Assembly (NCBI GenBank): GCA_038528965.1
Contig: JBCBEC010000030.1
Location: 1 to 64,000, forward strand
Origin: Lewinella sp038528965
GTDB taxonomy: Bacteria > Bacteroidota > Bacteroidia > Chitinophagales > Saprospiraceae
Length of the DNA: 64,000 nucleotides
Reading direction: 5' to 3'
The notes under the pieces were generated by a model. It searched no databases. It was given only the letters and a program-made list of their open reading frames with translations, and was not told the DNA's origin. Shown piece after piece: positions 51,524 to 59,831 of the stretch; the stretch's first letter is position 1; the number at the start of each line of letters is the position of its first letter. The position numbers and the translations under genes were made by a program.

Positions 51524-52522
51524 ATGACCAATAAGCAACTCATCCTCCGCAAGCGCCCAGTAGGTTTACCCGAAGCAGATACCTGGAGTCTCGAAGAAAC
51601 AGCCGTACCAGAGCTCGAAGATGGTCAACTTCTTGTACGCCATCACTACATTTCCCTGGATCCTGCTATGCGTGGTTGGATGAATGCTACCCGCTCTTAT
51701 ATTCCTCCTATTGAGTTAGGAGCAGTCATGCGCGCCGGCTCCATTGGCGAAGTAGTCGCTTCAAAACACGAGAAATTCCAAGAGGGAGACGTGGTTTCCG
51801 GCTGGGGTGGTGTACAGGAATACTGTCTAACGGACGGCACCAACTGGTATAAAGTGGATGCCAGCCTAGCCCCTATGACCGCCTACATCGGCACCCTTGG
51901 CATGCCAGGCATGACAGCTTATTTTGGCATCCTGGAGGTAGGCAAAATCAAAGAAGGAGATGTAGTGCTAGTCTCCGGAGCAGCCGGTGCGGTAGGTAGT
52001 GTCGTTGGGCAAATTGCTAAAATCAAAGGCTGTACGGTGGTAGGCATTGCCGGTGGACCGGAAAAATGCCAGTACCTAACGGAAGAGCTGGGCTTTGATG
52101 CCGCAATTGACTATAAGAATGAAAACGTTGGTCGCGCCTTGAAAGAACATTGCCCAAAGGGCATCGATGTGTACTTCGACAATGTTGGTGGCGATATTCT
52201 GGACATGGCCCTTGCTCGCCTGCGCATGCACGCCCGAGTGGTCATTTGTGGTGCTATCTCCCAGTACAACAATACCGATAAAATTCAAGGCCCTAGCAAC
52301 TATCTTTCACTTCTAGTCAACCGGGCTACTATGCAAGGCATGGTGGTGATGGATTACGCCAAAGGATACGGAAAAGCAGCCATGGAAATGGGGCAGTGGA
52401 TGATGCAGGGTAAGCTCAAGTCAAAAGAGGATGTCTACGAAGGCATCGAGAATTTTCACCCTACTTTTCTGCGTTTGTTTAGTGGGGAGAAGAAGGGAAA
52501 ATTAGTGCTCAAGGTTATTTAA
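51524..52522 (+). CDS. NADP-dependent oxidoreductase (CurA/leukotriene reductase-like MDR)
   Basis: A 332-residue zinc-free medium-chain reductase. The N-terminal 'LVRHHYISLDPAMRGWMNATRSYIPPIELGAVMRAGSIGEVV' and the NADP motif 'VVLVSGAAGAVGSVVGQIAKIKGCTVVGIAGGPEKCQYL' followed by 'IDVYFDNVGGDIL' are typical of the group that reduces alpha,beta-unsaturated ketones and aldehydes. It is usually a detoxification enzyme. It is monocistronic, convergent with the T9SS hydrolase gene. Confidence 0.92.
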   Translation: MTNKQLILRKRPVGLPEADTWSLEETAVPELEDGQLLVRHHYISLDPAMRGWMNATRSYIPPIELGAVMRAGSIGEVVASKHEKFQEGDVVSGWGGVQEYCLTDGTNWYKVDASLAPMTAYIGTLGMPGMTAYFGILEVGKIKEGDVVLVSGAAGAVGSVVGQIAKIKGCTVVGIAGGPEKCQYLTEELGFDAAIDYKNENVGRALKEHCPKGIDVYFDNVGGDILDMALARLRMHARVVICGAISQYNNTDKIQGPSNYLSLLVNRATMQGMVVMDYAKGYGKAAMEMGQWMMQGKLKSKEDVYEGIENFHPTFLRLFSGEKKGKLVLKVI

Positions 52523-52555
52523 GTGGTGAAATACGGGATAACCTTAATAATAGTT

Positions 52556-53653
52556 TTAGCGCACCAAAAACTGACCAACCTGAGCTGCGCTCGCTGCTTG
52601 CAGAACTACGTAGTAGTGGCCACTGCTAAAACTCGTGATGTCTATGCGAGTAAGAGTGCCTCCGTGCTTCGCCTCGTACACTAATCGCCCAACCGCATCA
52701 AAAACCAGGGCGGTGCCCGCTGCGTCAGCTTCTAGTAGCACCCAATCGTTAGCCACCGTAGGATAGAGCTTAAGGGCGCTGTCTACAGTGATAAAGTTAC
52801 CGTTACTTACCGGCTGATCACCACGGATAAATGCTATTATTTGACTTTGGTATTCTTCCATAAAGCTGTCGCCGTGCATCCCCATGGGGATAAAAAGTAC
52901 CTGTCCACCACCGGACTCAATAAATTCGATTTCCTCCGGCAGTAATGCCCCAGTTTGGAAGTCATATTCTGCGTAGGTGTACAGCATCTTTTCCAAATTT
53001 AAGCCTGCCAGAGAGTCTACCCAGCGATTAGCCAGTGCCGCTGCACTGAGATTCAGTAGTGTAGCCGGAAAAAAGTTGATTTCCGTTAGCAATACGATAC
53101 TATCTCCGAGATTAAAGTTGGGCAAATAGCCAGCCAGCAGGTAGTCCACGAACTCCTGCTGTATATTGAGGCGGCCTTCCATCGCCACCAATTTATCCAC
53201 ATTGTCCAGCCCGTAATCATCCAGATACTCACCAATAACAATAGCTCCCCAGGACTGCCCTAGCAGTGCTACGTATTTGCCCTCACTACGGTAGTACTGC
53301 ACCGCCTTTTCAATCAGTGCTGCGGTAGTATCATTAACCGCAATACCTTCTTCCAGCGTCAGGGTATCCAGCTGCAACACTGGTACGAGCATCTCGTGCT
53401 TTTTAACTTCTACGACGGAGAAAGTAGGAACTGCCTCCAGAAATGGATAATCCACCGGCAATAGAAATGATACAGGCCCACCTTGTAACATGAGTAAAAC
53501 GGTGTCGGCATTGGGGTTACTACGCACCTCTACGTAGTCTTCTACTGGTGGCAGTACCGCCGGATCAATTAGTTCTTGTGCCACTAGGCAGCATAGTGTA
53601 CTGCCCAGGAAAGTGAGTAAAAGGATAATGTTTAAGGTAAAATTAGAGCGCAT
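52556..53653 (-). CDS. Secreted alpha/beta-hydrolase with T9SS sorting domain
   Basis: A 365-residue protein: signal peptide (to about residue 25), alpha/beta hydrolase-like region with nucleophile elbow G-Q-S-W-G ('VALLGQSWGAIVIGEYL', about 147-163), and a C-terminal T9SS domain (about 290-365, 'LKLYPTVANDWVLLEA...DAVGRLVYEAKHGG'). The acid Asp and the His ('GMHGDSFMEEYQ') are plausible. The reaction is not known; a surface esterase or peptidase-like role fits. Confidence 0.75.
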   Translation of the reverse strand: MRSNFTLNIILLLTFLGSTLCCLVAQELIDPAVLPPVEDYVEVRSNPNADTVLLMLQGGPVSFLLPVDYPFLEAVPTFSVVEVKKHEMLVPVLQLDTLTLEEGIAVNDTTAALIEKAVQYYRSEGKYVALLGQSWGAIVIGEYLDDYGLDNVDKLVAMEGRLNIQQEFVDYLLAGYLPNFNLGDSIVLLTEINFFPATLLNLSAAALANRWVDSLAGLNLEKMLYTYAEYDFQTGALLPEEIEFIESGGGQVLFIPMGMHGDSFMEEYQSQIIAFIRGDQPVSNGNFITVDSALKLYPTVANDWVLLEADAAGTALVFDAVGRLVYEAKHGGTLTRIDITSFSSGHYYVVLQAASAAQVGQFLVR

Positions 53654-53784
53654 AGGTTAAAAGGATTTTGCGTCACTGCCTAATCATTAAGAAAATGAAA
53701 GGGAAACAGGAATGCCAAGTGAGCGTTCAAGATTGACATCTCATCTTTTGTCGTTCGACTTTCAAAAGTCGTATGGAACTGACT

Positions 53785-54909
53785 CTAACCCATTTTAAAA
53801 CGGGAGAGCGACTCTTTCTGAATAGCCGCGGCCATTACCTCCGCAAACTGATCAGGCGTACAGGCAAAGGCGGGTATGCCCATTTCTACTAACTGCTGGG
53901 CGTGACCATGATCGTACGAACCTACCCCCTCGTCGCTCAGGGCAAGTAAACTGATGAATTGCACGCCACTGGCTTGCAGGCGCGCGATACGTTGGAACAT
54001 CTCAGCGGGGTTGCCCCCTTCAAACAGGTCACTCAACAAGATCATAATAGTATCCTGCGGGTGGCTCACAATACCTTCAGCATAGGTCAACACCCGATTG
54101 ATATCGGTGCCACCCCCGAGCTGAGTTGCAAAGAGTAAATCAACGGGATCATGCAGGTGTTCGGTGAGATCTACAACGCTGGTATCGAAGGCAATGACCT
54201 GGGTGCGAATACTGCGCAGACTGGCCATAATACAGCTGATTACTCCAGCATAGACCACACTTTCGGCCATAGAGCCACTTTGATCGATTAATAACACCAG
54301 GTGCCGCAATTGGTGCTGACGACGCGCATAACCACGCAGTTCTACCGGAATAATACTCTTAAACTCAGGCTGGTAATGTTTGAGATTTCTCTGAATAGTC
54401 TGTCGCCAATCAATATCTCCCGGACGGGGGCGGCGCGTACGGGCCGCGCGGTGCAGGCTTCCGCGTACGGCTTGCAGCAGGGGTTGACGAAGTCGTTTTT
54501 CCAAATCCTCTGTCACCTGCCGTACCAGCTGGCGGGCCGTTTCCCGGCTTCGATCTGGCAAAATTTTCGATAAGCTGAGCAGGGTACCTACCAGATGAAC
54601 ATCCGGCACTACCGAGGACAATAACTCTGGCTCAAGCAGCATCCGGTCTAGTCCTAGCTTGTCCAGCGCATCGCGTTGCATGATCTGCACCACCGGACTG
54701 GGAAAGTAGCGGCGAATATCGCCTAACCATCGATTTACATTAGGAGCAGAGGCGCCCAGGCCTCCTTTTTTTTCGCTGTCGTAGAGCGCGTCGAGCGTAT
54801 CACTCATGCCTCGCATCTCCTCTCCCATATCCACTTCCCCATCGGGGTCTGCCTTAGCGCCCAGAATCAGGCGCCATTTCCGGAGATGTTCGTCCTGGTC
54901 GGTGCTCAT
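53785..54909 (-). CDS. VWA/CoxE-type domain protein
   Basis: A 374-residue protein with an N-terminal helical part (about 1-190) and a von Willebrand A domain whose metal-binding MIDAS is 'LLIDQSGSMAES' (about 209-220), followed by 'LGGGTDINRVLTYAEGI' and 'ILLSDLFEGG'. Such proteins usually work with a MoxR-type AAA ATPase, but none is adjacent. Its ATG overlaps the stop of the GGGP synthase (ATGA at 54906-54909), so the two are translated together although they have no obvious link in function. Confidence 0.85.
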   Translation of the reverse strand: MSTDQDEHLRKWRLILGAKADPDGEVDMGEEMRGMSDTLDALYDSEKKGGLGASAPNVNRWLGDIRRYFPSPVVQIMQRDALDKLGLDRMLLEPELLSSVVPDVHLVGTLLSLSKILPDRSRETARQLVRQVTEDLEKRLRQPLLQAVRGSLHRAARTRRPRPGDIDWRQTIQRNLKHYQPEFKSIIPVELRGYARRQHQLRHLVLLIDQSGSMAESVVYAGVISCIMASLRSIRTQVIAFDTSVVDLTEHLHDPVDLLFATQLGGGTDINRVLTYAEGIVSHPQDTIMILLSDLFEGGNPAEMFQRIARLQASGVQFISLLALSDEGVGSYDHGHAQQLVEMGIPAFACTPDQFAEVMAAAIQKESLSRFKMG

Positions 54910-55655
54910 GGTTGCAAGGCCATCCCTTTCACCACAGCCGCCAACTCACCTAAAAGTTCTGGCTGCTCTTCCAAGCTATTCCCTACTACAATGCAATCTG
55001 CACCAGCTTGTAGGGCAGCAGCAGCCTCTTTTTGCGAACGGATGCCACCACCCACAATTAGCGGTAGCTCTTCGATCTCCGAACGAACGGCCTCGATCAT
55101 AACTTGGGAGACAGGCTTTTCAGCACCGCTTCCCGCATCAAGATAGATCAACTTGTGCCCCATGTACTTCCCAGCCAAGGCAGTAGCTCTCGCAATCTCG
55201 GGCTTATTCCCAGGGATGGGCTGTGTATTGCTCATGTAGCCAACGGAGGATAGTGCACCACCGTCGATGTACAGATAGCCGGTGGGAATCACTTCTAATT
55301 GCATCCGCTTAATCCGTGGCGCCGCCAGTACGTGCTGCCCAATGAGCAGCTCCGGGTTACGACCCGAGATTAAGGACAAGAACAAGAGCGCATCCGCCTG
55401 CGCGGAAAGCTGATAGATACTACCGGGAAAGAGTATGATGGGAAGCTGTGTATGCGCACGCAGCAAAGAGAGATAATACTCCGCCTGGGTTTCGTTGACC
55501 AGGCTGCCGCCCCAAAGGAAATAGCTGACCCCTCCTTGATTGGCCAACTCACAAAGGCGAATAATGGCTTTACGATTGGTTTTATCAGGGTCAATCAGCA
55601 CAGCCATTTGTTTTTCGCCCCGTTGACGGGCGCGCAAGAGGGAAGGATAGATCAT
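54906..55655 (-). CDS. Geranylgeranylglyceryl phosphate synthase family protein
   Basis: A 249-residue TIM-barrel prenyltransferase of the PcrB/GGGPS group. Diagnostic blocks are 'MAVLIDPDKTN' (about 17-27), 'YFLWGGSLVNE', 'IPTGYLYIDGGALSSVGYMS', 'LIYLDAGSGAEKPVS' and 'LPLIVGGGIRSQKEAAAALQAGADCIVVGN'. In archaea it makes the ether-lipid precursor; in Bacteroidota the homologue is widespread and makes a prenylated glycerol phosphate of uncertain use. It is first in a two-gene unit with the VWA gene. Confidence 0.92.
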   Translation of the reverse strand: MIYPSLLRARQRGEKQMAVLIDPDKTNRKAIIRLCELANQGGVSYFLWGGSLVNETQAEYYLSLLRAHTQLPIILFPGSIYQLSAQADALLFLSLISGRNPELLIGQHVLAAPRIKRMQLEVIPTGYLYIDGGALSSVGYMSNTQPIPGNKPEIARATALAGKYMGHKLIYLDAGSGAEKPVSQVMIEAVRSEIEELPLIVGGGIRSQKEAAAALQAGADCIVVGNSLEEQPELLGELAAVVKGMALQP

Positions 55656-55766
55656 CGGATTTGCCTTTTGGCGATGTAGTGTATAGCTCTCTAGGGTAAT
55701 ACATTAAAACATTACCCCTTTGAAACAAAGATAGCAGAAACTATCAGACATTATGTGGAATAACTT

Positions 55767-57644
55767 CTATTCACTAACCAAGACCATCTTACTCCCGTCA
55801 GCTTTAACGATCTGCTGAAGAAATTCGCGGAACGATTCGTAGTTTTCAGCGGGTTGTTCCTCGCCGTTCAACACCAGGGAGCGCTGCACTTGTATTCCTG
55901 TTTCTGTCTCTTCAACCATCAAAGCGTACTTACCAAAAGGCGTATCCAGTTCGGTTGGTTTTGGGGTACTCTCTACCCGGTAACCCGCTGGTACTACAAA
56001 ATCAATAGTAGCAGTTTGACTGTAGCCGTAGGACAATACCACCGGCTGCTCACGCCCCTCCGCAGGATCAGGCACACTGGTACGCGGGCAAATCAAGTTG
56101 AGTGGTACGAAAAGCCGCTTACCCGCCCGCGAAGCATAGCGTTTGGTATTTGCCTCGAAGGCCAATGTAACCTTAGGTTGATCTGGATCACTCTGTAATT
56201 CGACCTCCTCCAAATTCATACTGGGTAGCTTGCCAATATCCATGACCTCTTCTTTCAAGTCTTCGGTTGATAGCTCAAATTCGTACCAGCGCCAGCGTTC
56301 TTGCAGTGCTCCGCGCATGTCAGCCGTGTAAGCTAGCGCTGCGCTTCCGTCAGCAGCTAGTTGTACGGTGAGGCGTTCTGCTTTCGTATTTTCCTCTACC
56401 CCTAACTTTGGCGTTCTGGCCAATTGTCCCCCCTCTGGTGTAACCAGTAAAACCCTACGGTCTGCAGTGGAACTTCCCAGATAACCCGCCGGACTCGTGC
56501 GGCTCGTGCACTCCAACCACATATCTTCTTCGGGCAAATAGAGGATGGCATGATTAAAAGCAGGGTCCACAAAATCGTCTTCTATCTTATAGGGGCTTTT
56601 GCCCGAATAGATGATTACGGGATAACTCTGAATACCAATCTCGCGCAGCATAGCCTTCATATAATTACTCAAGGCTTTACAATCACCGTAGCCTTTCTCT
56701 TCTACGTAATTAGCTGTAAAGGGCTGCCAACCACCAATGCCCAGTTGCACACTCACATAGCGCTTATTCTCTTGCATGTAGCGGTACAAGCTGGTGATCT
56801 TTTCTTCGTTGGTGCTAGCGCCTGCGGTGAGTTCCCGCACTTGGGCGGCTAATTCTTCTGGCAGTTGATCGCGCCCTTCCCAAAGCTGATTTATAAATAC
56901 CCCGTAGGATTCCCAACTCTCCATGCTCCCCTCAAGCTTACCGATCTGAAATTGACTTGGCGTCAAACGCAAAATGGGAGCTTTCTCGTGAAAAGAGGGG
57001 CTGTAGGGCTCGGGAGTATAGGCAGCTATATTTTGGACCTCCCATTTGTGGCTGGTTACATCACCGCTTCTACTTATTATTGGCTTGATATCTATATTGT
57101 AGAGCTGGTGCTGAAAACCCAAACCTTGACGCGCCTTTACCGTAAAAGTGGATGACTTAACCGCCGAAGACGACGCCTCTTGAAAGTACCAATTGGGCAT
57201 ACTGGCCAAGGCAATACCCTTGACGCGCTGGGTATAGGTAAACTCCAAAATATAGGGATACTGCGCATGGTTAAGCTCAATATACTTCACCCGTTGGTCG
57301 CTATAAATAGTACCACCTCCCACGGCGGCTTCATCCCGTATTTCTGACTTTTTCACCTTACGAATCTGCTTACCGGACATGTCATAGATATCGGCATCCA
57401 GGTCTAATATTTTGTTCTCATCGTTGTAGAATACGTAGAACAAATTGGCCTTACTGTCTTCGTTCAGGATTGTGATACGCTTCCGCTCATAGTAGCGGGC
57501 TTCTTCCTCACTCAGGAGTTCTAATTCGCCTTCGGCCTCGACGATTTCGTTCGCTACGCCAAGAAAATTTTGGTCCAACTGGCCTAAGAGCGGCAGTTGA
57601 CAAATAATCAGAAAGAGAGCTATGAAAAATGAAATCTGACGCAT
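55767..57644 (-). CDS. DUF3857/transglutaminase-like protein, second copy
   Basis: A 625-residue secreted protein: signal peptide (to about 21), DUF3857 region (about 50-210), transglutaminase-like core with 'KGYGDCKALSNYMKAMLREIGIQSYPVIIYSG' (about 317-348), where Cys, His ('DPAFNHAILYL') and Asp form a plausible triad, and a DUF3858-type C-terminal domain. It follows the next gene on the same strand with only 6 bases between them. The role of this family is unknown; a periplasmic peptidase or cross-linking enzyme is possible. Confidence 0.85.
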   Translation of the reverse strand: MRQISFFIALFLIICQLPLLGQLDQNFLGVANEIVEAEGELELLSEEEARYYERKRITILNEDSKANLFYVFYNDENKILDLDADIYDMSGKQIRKVKKSEIRDEAAVGGGTIYSDQRVKYIELNHAQYPYILEFTYTQRVKGIALASMPNWYFQEASSSAVKSSTFTVKARQGLGFQHQLYNIDIKPIISRSGDVTSHKWEVQNIAAYTPEPYSPSFHEKAPILRLTPSQFQIGKLEGSMESWESYGVFINQLWEGRDQLPEELAAQVRELTAGASTNEEKITSLYRYMQENKRYVSVQLGIGGWQPFTANYVEEKGYGDCKALSNYMKAMLREIGIQSYPVIIYSGKSPYKIEDDFVDPAFNHAILYLPEEDMWLECTSRTSPAGYLGSSTADRRVLLVTPEGGQLARTPKLGVEENTKAERLTVQLAADGSAALAYTADMRGALQERWRWYEFELSTEDLKEEVMDIGKLPSMNLEEVELQSDPDQPKVTLAFEANTKRYASRAGKRLFVPLNLICPRTSVPDPAEGREQPVVLSYGYSQTATIDFVVPAGYRVESTPKPTELDTPFGKYALMVEETETGIQVQRSLVLNGEEQPAENYESFREFLQQIVKADGSKMVLVSE

Positions 57645-57650
57645 GGTATA

Positions 57651-59630
57651 CTAGTTTGAGGTTTCTGTTTTGCGCAATACAATCTGTTCTTGCATTTTAT
57701 TTTCCAGCTCTTCAAAGAGATCGCGTAAAGCTGGATATTCTTCGGGTGGAAATAGCGTTTTCTGCACCCGAAATTGGATAATAATCTTGATCTGTCCATC
57801 ACGCTCCTGGCAGAGGTAATTCAAAGTGGCGGCGCCGTTCGGCAAATTGACACTCGTCTGCTCGGGCAATGACTCTACGGCGTAGCCTTCTGGCATATCG
57901 TAAGTATAGATTGACTTCTCCTCAAAAGGATACGGGAAATCAATCGGATAATCACGCTTCTCCAGCGTAAAAGGGTTTTCATTCAAGCTCGCGTAAATGG
58001 TTGGGTTTACGTACAGAAAATCGTCGTTGGCAAAACCAGCATCTGGTACTTCAAATGCACCTTCCACTTTAATCGCCTTTCGCACATCATCCACGTTCTG
58101 TGCTTTAAGCGCGGCAAAGGTGCCGCCTTCCGGCAAACGGTCCGACCATATTTCCTCCAATTCTTCCTCCTCCATGGCTGCCCGCTCACTACGCGCACTA
58201 AAGGCAGACATCGTGCAGGTCATCTCTCCACTTATACTACCATCCACTTTAATCTCCCCTTTCCAAACGAGGATATCCTTCATCACCGGTAAATTCAAAT
58301 CAATCCACACGGGCTTCTCCTCATTGAGCAAAAATCCGTGGCTATTCAGCGCTTGCATCTGCACTACGCCGGGCTTCAAGAGTGGATCACTGAAGTCCAT
58401 TAACTTCTGTCGTCCATCAACCTCTACCAGCAGAATGACATAATTGAACTGATCAAGAAAGGGAAATGCTTTGATCATTGCACCATTATCACGTGTAGAA
58501 AGCAACACGGGATGAGCATCCATGCCATACTCACGTAAAAGAGCGAGACCTGCGTATTGAATCTCCGCCAGATCGGCTTCGTGCCGGGCAAAAGCATCAT
58601 CTACCGTCATATCTGTCCGGAATCCACGTCGGCCAGACCATTTGATTTGCTCCGTAATAAATTGGCTGATTTGGTAAACGGTCTCTTCCTGTGTTGCGCC
58701 GGGGGTAATGGCCTCCTCGGCAGCGGCCAATAGTTTACGGTAGTGCCGCTTCTTAGTGTATGCACCGCCCAAATCATCTAACTCCAGCAAGTCACTGCAG
58801 GCTTCTTCCCAGGTGCTGTAGAAACTGGTGGTCGCTCCGCTGAAAGAGATCGATTCACTGGCCTGAAAGAGGGCTTTAATGTAATAGTCTTCCGGAGTAG
58901 TCATGAAGGGTTCAATCTTCACCGCAGTGCCGTTCTTCATCCAGAAACTAGGACCGCTCACAATAATTTCTGTGTCTCCATAGCTAAGCCGGGACCTACC
59001 ATCCTCCAGCTCTTCCTTGGTCATGAAATTTACGCCCAGCAAGAAGTAGGTATAATTAAGGGGCACGATACAATCAAAACGATAGAAAGAGGACCGCACC
59101 GGGATGGACTCCCGAAACGTCCACTCATCAGGTATCATTACCCGTTGACTATTATGCACATAACGGTATTCGAGGATACTTCCGACGCTCACGTTTGGGA
59201 AACTGAAGGTCATTTTTGACCAATATTCATTGATTTTTTCCCAGTAGATCTCACTTGCCTCTACTTTCATCGTGGTCCCGTCAGGGGCAATGGTCTGCGC
59301 CTCCAGATTGCGAATGTTTTCCTTATTGTCTTTGTGGTAAAAGTAAATGGTAGCATCACCGTAATCTTCCGCAGCAGCTTCGTGCAATATCTTCACTTGC
59401 CGGTGGCGGTGTAAAACGTATTGATAACGCATTCCCTGACCATAAACGACGGTAGCAAAACCTTCATCCGCCAGTACCACTGCCTGAGCAGTGCTGTCAT
59501 GCGAGTAAGTAGTCATCGCAAGATCATCGGAACTAACGACGCCCCATTCCAGGGCCTGGTATTCATCTTGAGCAAAGAGTACAATGGACAGCAACAATAG
59601 GGTTGCAATGCTGAGGGTTCGGCGTAACAT
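57651..59630 (-). CDS. DUF3857/transglutaminase-like protein, first copy
   Basis: A 659-residue paralogue of the adjacent protein with the same layout: signal peptide (MLRRTLSIATLLLLSIVLFA), DUF3857 (about 60-210), and a transglutaminase-like region around 330-400. Here the usual catalytic Cys position reads 'RHEADLAEIQYAGLALLREYGMDAHPVLLSTRDN', without the DCK Cys, so this copy is probably inactive or has another role. The pair looks like an operon encoding one active and one degenerate partner. Confidence 0.83.
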   Translation of the reverse strand: MLRRTLSIATLLLLSIVLFAQDEYQALEWGVVSSDDLAMTTYSHDSTAQAVVLADEGFATVVYGQGMRYQYVLHRHRQVKILHEAAAEDYGDATIYFYHKDNKENIRNLEAQTIAPDGTTMKVEASEIYWEKINEYWSKMTFSFPNVSVGSILEYRYVHNSQRVMIPDEWTFRESIPVRSSFYRFDCIVPLNYTYFLLGVNFMTKEELEDGRSRLSYGDTEIIVSGPSFWMKNGTAVKIEPFMTTPEDYYIKALFQASESISFSGATTSFYSTWEEACSDLLELDDLGGAYTKKRHYRKLLAAAEEAITPGATQEETVYQISQFITEQIKWSGRRGFRTDMTVDDAFARHEADLAEIQYAGLALLREYGMDAHPVLLSTRDNGAMIKAFPFLDQFNYVILLVEVDGRQKLMDFSDPLLKPGVVQMQALNSHGFLLNEEKPVWIDLNLPVMKDILVWKGEIKVDGSISGEMTCTMSAFSARSERAAMEEEELEEIWSDRLPEGGTFAALKAQNVDDVRKAIKVEGAFEVPDAGFANDDFLYVNPTIYASLNENPFTLEKRDYPIDFPYPFEEKSIYTYDMPEGYAVESLPEQTSVNLPNGAATLNYLCQERDGQIKIIIQFRVQKTLFPPEEYPALRDLFEELENKMQEQIVLRKTETSN

Positions 59631-59831
59631 GGTGGTTGAGATTTAGAACAAGCGCGCAAAGCCTAATCAGGCTTGCGCCCTTTTCAGCTATATCACCTTA
59701 AAATTAGCTTTCTTACCTTGCAGTTGCAACTTTTTTAGAGGATCGGCATTACGATCTCAAAGCATTCTACCATTTCAAGCATAGCGCAAAAGATTGTTAG
59801 CCAATTTTTTGCGTTACAAGTTCTGACTAGT

